Assembly: GCA_947463165.1 (NCBI GenBank)
Contig: CANHSW010000133.1
Coordinates: 1 to 6,311 of the forward strand
Length of the DNA stretch: 6,311 bases
Reading direction: 5' to 3'
Source of the DNA: Cyanobacteriota bacterium
GTDB taxonomy: Bacteria > Cyanobacteriota > Cyanobacteriia > PCC-6307 > Cyanobiaceae
Part shown: in pieces, positions 1 through 5,036 of the stretch
Position numbering within the stretch: position 1 is the stretch's first letter
How the letters are laid out: each line of letters begins with the position of its first letter
Translations under genes and position numbers: made by a program
Notes under the pieces: model-generated
Databases searched by the model: none
Told to the model about the DNA's origin: nothing
The model's input: only the letters and a program-made list of their open reading frames with translations

Positions 1-476
<476 letters not shown>

Positions 477-504
477 TCACCCATCATCTTGAGAGCTGAA
501 AGTC

Positions 505-912
505 ATGAGTTTGACTCTGCGCGTTCTGGCACCTGATCAGAGCGTTTTCGATGGGGTTGCCGATGAGGTGATCCTGCCCAGTGCCTCAGGTCAGGTGGGT
601 ATCCTTCCCGGCCACGTGACCATGCTGGCGGCCCTGGAGGCTGGTGTGATGAGGTTGCGCGCCGCTGGCGAGTGGACCTCCATCGCCCTGCTCGGCGGTT
701 TCGCCGAAGTGGAAGCCGATCAGGTAACAGTGCTGGTGAATGGAGCCGAACTCGGTTCCAAGATTGATCCCGCCGCCGCCCAGGCCGAATTGGAAGCTGC
801 CCAGCAAGCCGTCGCCGCTTTCGAAGGCAAGCCCAGCAGCACCGAGAAGCTCAAAGCCGGCCAAGCCCTGGCTCGCGCCCGCGCCCGCTCCCAGGCCAGC
901 AGCAGCAGCTGA
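505..912 (+). CDS. atpC: ATP synthase F1 epsilon subunit
   Basis: Epsilon subunit of the F1 central stalk, 135 residues, normal length for cyanobacteria. It couples gamma rotation to the c-ring and acts as an intrinsic inhibitor of ATP hydrolysis. The N-terminal beta-sandwich (about residues 1-85) shows the family signatures ADEVILPS, GQVGILPGH (residues 29-37) and GGFAEV (64-69). The remainder is an Ala-, Glu- and Lys/Arg-rich helical hairpin (about 88-135) ending in an Arg/Ala run and a short Ser tail. The ATG at 505 gives the expected N-terminus MSLTLRVLAPDQ and has a GAGAG Shine-Dalgarno-like stretch at 491-495. It lies 28 bp after atpD, the usual cyanobacterial beta-epsilon pair. In cyanobacteria this gene is also named atpE. 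Transcription very probably ends at the terminators at 1030-1107. Confidence 0.97.
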   Translation: MSLTLRVLAPDQSVFDGVADEVILPSASGQVGILPGHVTMLAALEAGVMRLRAAGEWTSIALLGGFAEVEADQVTVLVNGAELGSKIDPAAAQAELEAAQQAVAAFEGKPSSTEKLKAGQALARARARSQASSSS

Positions 913-1020
913 TTTGATTTTGGGGCTAATTCAATTCTGGGGCTGAATTAAGCCCTGGGGCTGATTTGATCCCGGGGAATAATTAAGCTGGGCTTAAATC
1001 AAGCCCTGTAAATTAATTCA
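911..1020 (+). repeat. Cluster of about six degenerate 17-18 bp repeats with hairpins
   Basis: Just after the atpC stop the sequence alternates an AT-rich segment (ATTTGAT, AATTCAAT, AATTAAG) with a G-rich one (CTGGGGCT). Units can be drawn at 911-927, 928-944, 945-962, 963-979 and about 980-995, with a weaker sixth to about 1010. Within them lie short inverted repeats: GGGCT (940-944) with AGCCC (951-955) around a 6-nt loop, and GGGCTT (990-995) with AAGCCC (1001-1006) around a 5-nt loop. There is no convincing ORF. It lies in the presumed 3' untranslated region of the atpDC message, upstream of its terminator. It could protect the mRNA 3' end, be a decayed dispersed repeat, or be a local slippage product. 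Confidence 0.6.
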
Positions 1021-1029
1021 TCTCTTTGG

Positions 1030-1053
1030 CCCCGGCATTGTCCGGGGTTTTTT
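1030..1053 (+). terminator. Rho-independent terminator of the atp operon
   Basis: A GC-only 6-bp stem, CCCCGG (1030-1035) with CCGGGG (1042-1047), closes a 6-nt loop and is followed directly by six T residues (1048-1053). This is a textbook intrinsic terminator on the + strand, 117 bp after the atpC stop, and is the most likely end of the atpD-atpC transcript. Confidence 0.9.
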
Positions 1054-1084
1054 ATGTAATTTGTGGATTGTTTCTATTCCTTGG

Positions 1085-1107
1085 CCCCAGTCTGACCCGG
1101 GGTTTTT
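1085..1107 (+). terminator. Second, weaker copy of the terminator
   Basis: CCCC (1085-1088) can pair with GGGG (1099-1102) across a 10-nt loop, followed by five T residues (1103-1107). The 28-bp segment 1081-1108 matches the first terminator segment 1026-1053 at 21 of 28 positions by hand count, so it looks like a diverged tandem copy offset by 55 bp. It may act as a backup terminator for the atp transcript. The T-tract orientation fits the + strand only. Confidence 0.6.
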
Positions 1108-1117
1108 GACGCATCGC

Positions 1118-1282
1118 TCACCGCCAGGAGGCCCGCTCGCGCTCCAGTGCGGAATCGGTCTGCTCCTGGCTGAGACCCTCGGCCATGGGAATGGAGGCCT
1201 GGAGTACCAGCAGCTTGGCCAGCAGTCGCCGGCCTGTCGGTGCGGTCTCATCATCAGCAAGGTCTCTTGGGGCGGCGTTCAC
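1118..1282 (-). CDS. Doubtful small ORF, 54 codons, unknown function
   Basis: On the minus strand a GTG at 1282-1280 opens a frame of 54 residues ending at TGA 1120-1118. The predicted product begins VNAAPRDLADDETAPTG, has an amphipathic central part (RRLLAKLLVLQASIPMAEGL) and a charged end (QTDSALERERASWR). Its composition is more protein-like than other frames here, with few rare residues and a plausible helix. I do not recognise a family. The frame is closed upstream by a TAG just beyond 1310, there is no clear Shine-Dalgarno, and the start is GTG. It could be a small gene, the 3' remnant of a longer one lost when the vapBC-like patch entered, or chance. Confidence 0.25.
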   Translation of the reverse strand: MNAAPRDLADDETAPTGRRLLAKLLVLQASIPMAEGLSQEQTDSALERERASWR

Positions 1283-1299
1283 GCCGGTGAGGAAGTCAA

Positions 1300-1327
1300 G
1301 TGTATGAACCGACTAGCTTCTATACAC
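1300..1327 (+). promoter_or_regulatory. Candidate vapB promoter and operator (inverted repeat)
   Basis: Perfect 6-bp arms GTGTAT (1300-1305) and ATACAC (1322-1327) flank a 16-bp spacer that also contains GAA/TTC inner matches (1306-1308 with 1318-1320) and a central CTAG (1313-1316). The right arm contains TATACA (1321-1326), a fair -10 hexamer placed 36 bp before the vapB ATG. VapB-family antitoxins autorepress by binding such dyads over their promoter, so this is the natural operator candidate. No good -35 is visible. Assignment is inference from position and symmetry. Confidence 0.45.
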
Positions 1328-1337
1328 CAGCAATGGC

Positions 1338-1352
1338 CACGGAATCTCCGTG
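1338..1352 (+). promoter_or_regulatory. Short perfect inverted repeat before vapB start
   Basis: CACGGA (1338-1343) and TCCGTG (1347-1352) form a perfect 6-bp dyad around ATC, ending 10 nt before the ATG at 1363. It could be a second half of the antitoxin operator or an RNA hairpin in the leader; the sequence cannot distinguish these. It lies downstream of the ATG at 1333, so if that in-frame ATG were the true start the dyad would be coding. Confidence 0.35.
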
Positions 1353-1362
1353 CGAACCGCCT

Positions 1363-1596
1363 ATGCGCACCAATATCGTCATTGACGACGCGCTGATGCG
1401 ACAGGCCATGCAGGCCTCCGGTGCCCGCAGTAAACGCGAGGCGGTGGAACTGGGTCTACGCACCCTGGTACGACTGCAGCAGCAGGGGGAGATTCGCTCC
1501 TGCCGTGGTCAGCTGCACTGGGAGGGAGATCTGGAGGCCCAACGGCTCGACGCGGATCCGGAGACTGCCCCGGCAGCAGTTCAGGAACAACTGTGA
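1363..1596 (+). CDS. vapB: Type II antitoxin, VapB family
   Basis: A 77-residue protein typical of the VapB antitoxins of the DUF2191/PF09957 type. Residues 1-45 (MRTNIVIDDALMRQAM, then SKREAVELGLRTLVRL) form the DNA-binding dimerisation domain: a short beta strand followed by two helices. Residues 48-58, RGQLHWEGDLE, match the conserved toxin-binding tail of this family. Such proteins neutralise a VapC PIN-domain RNase and repress their own operon. The ATG at 1363 gives the canonical MRTNIVID start; an in-frame ATG at 1333 would add ten residues with no family resemblance. The last 15 or so residues (DADPETAPAAVQEQL) go beyond the usual family end. The stop overlaps a GTG at 1593 that opens a vapC-like remnant, the coupling expected of vapBC. 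Since the toxin looks broken, this is probably an orphan antitoxin. Family assignment is confident; activity is unknown. Confidence 0.85.
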   Translation: MRTNIVIDDALMRQAMQASGARSKREAVELGLRTLVRLQQQGEIRSCRGQLHWEGDLEAQRLDADPETAPAAVQEQL

Positions 1597-1790
1597 TCGT
1601 CGTTGACTTGGAGGTAGTGCAGGGCTTCCGGCAGGAGACAGTCCGAAGCGCTTCAGGCTCGCCTCTTGCCATTCCAGATCGGGCTATGGCTGGCACAACT
1701 GCGCCATCGATGGTCAAGCACATGGAGCGCAGCTTTGATCGGCTTTGCGCAGTGGGCCCACCAGGCATTCCATGCCCACCAGATCACTGA
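1593..1790 (+). pseudogene. Probable vapC toxin remnant with internal deletion
   Basis: A GTG at 1593 overlapping the vapB stop opens a 65-codon frame that begins VIVVD, then LEVVQGFRQE. Many VapC PIN-domain toxins start MIVVDTSVW, and some 40 residues later have a conserved (L)xEVLQGFR block carrying an acidic catalytic residue. Here the two blocks are joined directly, as if the codons between them had been deleted. After FRQE the frame loses resemblance and runs to a TGA at 1788-1790 through low-complexity residues; in the neighbouring frame from 1639 a stretch QSEALQARLLP could continue the toxin, suggesting an added frameshift. At 65 residues against about 130 for VapC, and without the distal PIN acidic residues, it should be inactive. 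The family memory is from known VapC sequences; the deletion reading is inference. The rest of 1791-1856 shows nothing else recognisable. Confidence 0.45.
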
Positions 1791-1856
1791 TTACCCCAGC
1801 CGCAAGGATCAGGCCGGGCGGCGGGAGCCATTGGGGCTGATCCGGGCGGCCGTAGC

Positions 1857-1879
1857 TGCTAGAACGACAACCATTCTCA
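1857..1879 (+). promoter_or_regulatory. Zur-type box and extended -10 before the GTPase gene
   Basis: CGACAACCATTCTCA at 1865-1879 matches the cyanobacterial 7-1-7 Zur consensus TGAnAATnATTnTCA (as I recall it) at 10 of 12 fixed positions, differing only at the first base and the seventh. TGCTAGAAC (1857-1865) immediately before reads as an extended -10 element (TGn plus TAGAAC). The predicted transcription start would fall inside the box, so bound Zur would block initiation. The site ends 26 bp before the ATG at 1906. COG0523 GTPases under Zur control are well known, which supports the assignment. Confidence 0.7.
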
Positions 1880-1905
1880 ACTCGGGGCCCGCCGCCCCCC
1901 TGGCC

Positions 1906-2889
1906 ATGGCCTTCTCAAGTGCTGTTCCCGCCGCCGAGCGCCTGCCGGTGACCGTGCTCACCGGTTACCTCGGTGCCGGCAAGACCACCCTGCTCAACCG
2001 GATCCTCACCCACGAGCACGGCCTCAAGGTGGCGGTGATCGTGAACGAGTTCGGCGAGGTGGGCATCGACAACCAGCTGGTGGTGGATGCCGATGAGGAG
2101 ATCTTCGAGATGAACAACGGCTGCATCTGCTGCACCGTGCGCGGCGACCTGATCCGGATCATCGGCAACCTGATGAAGCGCCGCGACCGCTTCGACCACC
2201 TGGTGATCGAAACCACCGGTCTGGCCGATCCCGCCCCGGTGATTCAAACCTTCTTTGTGGACGAGGACCTGCGCGATGAGCTGCGGCTCGATGCGGTGGT
2301 CACATTGGTGGATCTCAAGCATGTGGGGCAGCACTGGGAGGCTGAGGAGGTGCAGGAGCAGCTCGCCTTTGCCGATGTGCTGGTGCTCAACAAAGCCGAT
2401 CTGGTGAGCGACGCCGAGCGCGCCACGATCGAGCGGCGGGTGCGCGCCATCAATCCCGTGGCCCGCCTGTTCACCAGCCACAAGGCGGATGTGCCGATTC
2501 AGGAGCTGTTGGGGGTTGAAGCCTTTGAGCTGGAGCGGGCCCTGAGCCTCGATCCGGGGTTCCTGGCGGAGGAGCACGCCCACGAGCACGACGATGCCGT
2601 GGGTTCAGTGGCACTAGTGGAAGAACAGCCGATGGACCTCCAGAGGCTGGGGGGGTGGCTATCCGATCTGGTGGCCGAGCGAGGGCCTGATCTGTTTCGG
2701 ATGAAGGGCATCATCCAGCTCCAGGGAGAAGCGCGTCGCTACGTGTTCCAGTCGGTTCACATGCTGCTCGATGGCGATTTCGATCGCCCTTGGAAAGCCG
2801 CTGAGCCGCGCCGCACCGAATTGGTGATCATCGGCCGCAACCTCGATGCCGAGGCCCTGCGAGCCAGCTTCCTGGCCTGCGTGGCCTGA
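1906..2889 (+). CDS. COG0523 (CobW/ZNG1-like) zinc metallochaperone GTPase
   Basis: A 327-residue G3E-family GTPase. Seen in order: Walker A GYLGAGKT (residues 20-27), the zinc-binding CxCC motif CICC (73-76) within NNGCICCTVRGDL, the ETTGLADP switch (102-109), the guanine-specificity motif NKAD (162-165), a short His-rich segment HAHEHDD (224-230), and a C-terminal CobW_C domain (about 234-325). Family members use GTP to insert metal into client proteins. The Zur-type site upstream and the znu genes downstream argue for a zinc role during zinc starvation rather than cobalamin synthesis. The ATG at 1906 puts the P-loop about 20 residues in, as in the family. The frame is open further upstream (an ATG at 1666), but that stretch contains the promoter and Zur site and codes for nothing family-like. 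No strong Shine-Dalgarno is seen. The next gene starts 7 bp after the stop, so the two are very likely cotranscribed. Confidence 0.93.
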   Translation: MAFSSAVPAAERLPVTVLTGYLGAGKTTLLNRILTHEHGLKVAVIVNEFGEVGIDNQLVVDADEEIFEMNNGCICCTVRGDLIRIIGNLMKRRDRFDHLVIETTGLADPAPVIQTFFVDEDLRDELRLDAVVTLVDLKHVGQHWEAEEVQEQLAFADVLVLNKADLVSDAERATIERRVRAINPVARLFTSHKADVPIQELLGVEAFELERALSLDPGFLAEEHAHEHDDAVGSVALVEEQPMDLQRLGGWLSDLVAERGPDLFRMKGIIQLQGEARRYVFQSVHMLLDGDFDRPWKAAEPRRTELVIIGRNLDAEALRASFLACVA

Positions 2890-2896
2890 GCCGGTA

Positions 2897-4006
2897 ATGG
2901 CACAGGCTGCTCTGGTGAGCCAAAGGCTCTGTGGCGATCTGCAGCAGCCGATCACGGCCCTGGCCTGGTCGGCCGATGGTGAGTTTCTAGCCATTGGCAG
3001 CGCCGGTGGCGAATTGCTACTGCTCGACTTCCGCGCCGGCTGTGAGGAGCTGCTGCGGGGCGACCGTGATATCAGCCTTGACGTGGTGGGTTTCAGCAGC
3101 GATGGCCAGTTCTTGATGGCCGCTGGCCAGGGCGGCGAGCTGCTGCTCTGGGAGCTGGGCGGCAGCCGGGTGCGGCCGCTGGCCATGGACCCCATCCCCC
3201 TTGGTGGCGGCTGGATTGATGCGGCGGCCTGGCAGCCGGGTGGCTTGCTGCTGGCGGTGGCGGTTGGGCGCGAGCTGCGGCTCTGGGATGGGGCCAGCCG
3301 CCAATGGCGCGAGCTACCGCTGCAGCTGCCCGGCACAATCCAGGCCTTGGCCTGGAGCGCCGATGGGGTGCAGCTGGCCGCCAGCTGCCACGGTGAAGTG
3401 GTGCTGTGGCAGCCCTGTCTGAGCTCGCCGGCCGATCCGCCGCTGCGGCATGCCATCGCCTCGGCCGGTCTTTCCCTAACTTTTTCGGGGCCAGGCCACC
3501 ATTTGGCCTGCGGGATGCTGGATCGCTCGTTGCTGGTGTGGCCCCAGGGCTGCCAAGGCAAGCCCTGGCAGTTCAGCGGTTTTCCCGCCAAGGTGCGGCA
3601 GCTTGCCTGGAGCGATCAGCCGGGCCGCCTGGCACCGCTGTTGGCCAGTGCCGCTGCAGATGCTGTGATCCTCTGGGCCCAGGTGAAGCAGGGTTCCAAG
3701 GCTTGGCAACCTGAGCCTTTGCTGTGGCACGAAAAGCGCGTCAATGCGCTGGCCTTTGCGCCCGGCAGCACCCTGCTGGCCAGTGCCTCTAACGACGGCA
3801 GCGTGGCGCTCTGGGATAGTCGCGGGCGAATGCTGCAGCCGCTCGAAGGGCAGGGCTGCGGCTTCAACTTGCTGGCCTGGCGCCCCGATGGCGTTCACCT
3901 GGCGGCCGGTGATGCCAACGGGCGCTGGTGGCTGTGGCCCGTGGATGTTCCCCCGCGTGAACGACAAGGTCAGCGCCCGGGGGCCGGCTTCAAGTTGCGG
4001 CAATAG
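2897..4006 (+). CDS. WD40-repeat protein in the zinc locus
   Basis: A 369-residue soluble protein made almost entirely of WD40-type repeats, with no signal peptide or membrane segment. Eight repeats can be drawn at about residues 19-46, 61-88, 107-134, 148-173, 190-216, 232-261, 281-308 and 322-350. Most show the pattern (x)LAWSxDGxxLAxxxxxGxxxLW; W-D endings survive in repeats 3 and 7 (LWDGAS, LWDSRG). The C-terminal tail (PPRERQGQRPGAGFKLRQ) is basic. Such proteins fold as beta-propellers and usually serve as docking platforms for other proteins; no enzyme motif is visible. The ATG at 2897 lies 7 bp after the GTPase stop; an in-frame ATG at 2846 would overlap that gene by 44 bp and is less likely. 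Lying between a zinc GTPase and znuA, it probably works in zinc homeostasis, perhaps as a scaffold for the GTPase or its clients. That role is inference. Confidence 0.9.
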   Translation: MAQAALVSQRLCGDLQQPITALAWSADGEFLAIGSAGGELLLLDFRAGCEELLRGDRDISLDVVGFSSDGQFLMAAGQGGELLLWELGGSRVRPLAMDPIPLGGGWIDAAAWQPGGLLLAVAVGRELRLWDGASRQWRELPLQLPGTIQALAWSADGVQLAASCHGEVVLWQPCLSSPADPPLRHAIASAGLSLTFSGPGHHLACGMLDRSLLVWPQGCQGKPWQFSGFPAKVRQLAWSDQPGRLAPLLASAAADAVILWAQVKQGSKAWQPEPLLWHEKRVNALAFAPGSTLLASASNDGSVALWDSRGRMLQPLEGQGCGFNLLAWRPDGVHLAAGDANGRWWLWPVDVPPRERQGQRPGAGFKLRQ

Positions 4007-4023
4007 AATGAGAATCGTTATTG
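4004..4023 (+). promoter_or_regulatory. Zur-type box overlapping the znuA promoter
   Basis: TGAGAATCGTTATTG at 4009-4023 fits the Fur/Zur-family pattern; 4007-4022 matches the classical Fur-type string AATGATAATCATTATC at 13 of 16 positions by hand. The right half is weaker against the cyanobacterial Zur consensus. TAGAAT at 4004-4009 is a good -10 hexamer (five of six) and abuts the box; no good -35 is seen. Position, 20 bp before the preferred znuA start, strongly suggests zinc-dependent repression of znuACB by Zur. Confidence 0.65.
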
Positions 4024-4043
4024 CTGGTCATCGTGGATTTCGG

Positions 4044-5036
4044 ATGCGTCCTCTTGTTGGGCTCCCGCTGTTGCTGAGGCTGGCCGGGGCGGTGATGGGG
4101 GCCTTGCTGCTGGCCGCCTGCGGCGCTTCCCGCCAGAACGCTCCTGATGCAGCCGCTGAAAAGGCGTTCAAGGTGGTCACCACCTTCCTGCCGATCACCC
4201 TGTTCACCCGCGCCGTGGCGGGAGACTGCGCCACGGTGACCCCCCTCATCCCTGCCAGCGCAGGGCCCCACGATTTCCAGGCCAGGCCGGGCGATTTGAC
4301 GGCCCTGCGCCAGGCCAGGGTGCTGGTGAAGAACGGCCTGGAGATGGAGGCCTTCCTCGACAAGCTCGTGGCCTCCGCAGGCAATTCCCAGCTCAAGGTG
4401 ATCGATTCCAGTCGCGGCGTCGCCACCCTGGAAACAGAAGACCATGGCGATGCGCATGGCAAGGAGCATGGGCATCACGATGACCACGGCTCTGCACATG
4501 GTCATGAACACGGCGCTGTGAATCCCCACATCTGGCTGGATCCGCTGCGGGCAGTGCAGCAGGTGGAGACCATCCGAGATGGCCTGGTGAAGGCCGATCC
4601 CAGCTGCGCTGATGGCTACCGCCGCAACGCCGCTGCCTACACCGCTCAGTTGAAACAACTGAACAGCGAGATCTCCGATCAGCTTCAGCCTTATCGGGGC
4701 AAGACGTTTGTAGCCTTCCACCACTTCGCTCCTTACTTCGCCCAGCGTTATGGCCTCAAGGCCGAGTACCTGGTGGATGTGCCCGAGATCAATCCCACTC
4801 CTGCCGATCTGAACCGGGTGGCGGCCGAGGTGAAGCGCAGCCAGCTCCAGGCCCTCCTCAGCGAACCCCAGGAGGGCAACCGCTCTTTCAATGCCCTGGC
4901 TAAGGATCTTGGCGTGAAGGTGGTGGTGTTTGATCCGATGGAGACGGCCACGGAGGAGGCCTCGCGTGATCCCTCCACCTATATGAAGCTGATGCGCCGC
5001 AACGTGGCGGGTCTGCGCCAGGCCTTTGGGCAATGA
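4044..5036 (+). CDS. znuA: Zinc ABC transporter substrate-binding lipoprotein ZnuA
   Basis: Periplasmic zinc-capture protein of the ZnuABC importer, 330 residues, cluster A-I (cluster 9) family. A hydrophobic signal ends in the lipobox LAAC (residues 23-26), so Cys26 should be lipid-modified and anchored to the membrane. Candidate metal ligands are His76 (GPHDF), His162 (NPHIWLDP), His226 or His227 (AFHHFAPYF) and Asp297 (FDPM). Between the first two lies a His/Asp-rich loop at residues 134-157 with nine histidines, the hallmark that separates zinc from manganese binders of this family. The start at 4044 is preferred over an in-frame ATG at 4008: the latter sits inside the predicted -10 and Zur box and would place twelve extra residues before the signal. 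The stop overlaps the znuC start (ATGA), implying translational coupling. Confidence 0.96.
   Translation: MRPLVGLPLLLRLAGAVMGALLLAACGASRQNAPDAAAEKAFKVVTTFLPITLFTRAVAGDCATVTPLIPASAGPHDFQARPGDLTALRQARVLVKNGLEMEAFLDKLVASAGNSQLKVIDSSRGVATLETEDHGDAHGKEHGHHDDHGSAHGHEHGAVNPHIWLDPLRAVQQVETIRDGLVKADPSCADGYRRNAAAYTAQLKQLNSEISDQLQPYRGKTFVAFHHFAPYFAQRYGLKAEYLVDVPEINPTPADLNRVAAEVKRSQLQALLSEPQEGNRSFNALAKDLGVKVVVFDPMETATEEASRDPSTYMKLMRRNVAGLRQAFGQ

Noticed and set aside
911..1020. CRISPR array
   Set aside because: Units are degenerate, contiguous and only 17-18 bp, with no unique spacers of constant length and no cas genes nearby.
1379..1768. Minus-strand ORF of 129 codons opposite vapB and the vapC remnant
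   Set aside because: Pro/Ala/Ser-rich translation with no family resemblance, while the + strand encodes a clear VapB antitoxin.
1666..1905. 80-residue N-terminal extension of the GTPase from an ATG at 1666
   Set aside because: The extension covers the predicted -10 and Zur box, resembles no part of COG0523 proteins, and the P-loop sits correctly with the start at 1906.
1906..2889. Cobalamin biosynthesis CobW
   Set aside because: COG0523 is broader than CobW; the Zur-type site and znu neighbours point to zinc, and no cobalamin genes are in the window.
2659..3591. Minus-strand ORF of 310 codons opposite the GTPase and WD40 genes
   Set aside because: Ser/Pro/Arg-rich shadow frame crossing two genes on the other strand; no recognisable domain.
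3990..5033. Long minus-strand ORF of 347 codons opposite znuA
   Set aside because: It is antisense to an unmistakable znuA; its His/Leu/Gly/Ile-rich product has no family-like motifs and reflects GC-rich codon structure.
4044..5036. Manganese-binding MntC/PsaA-type protein instead of ZnuA
   Set aside because: The long His-rich loop between the first two ligand histidines and the Zur-type promoter fit zinc; manganese binders lack the loop.
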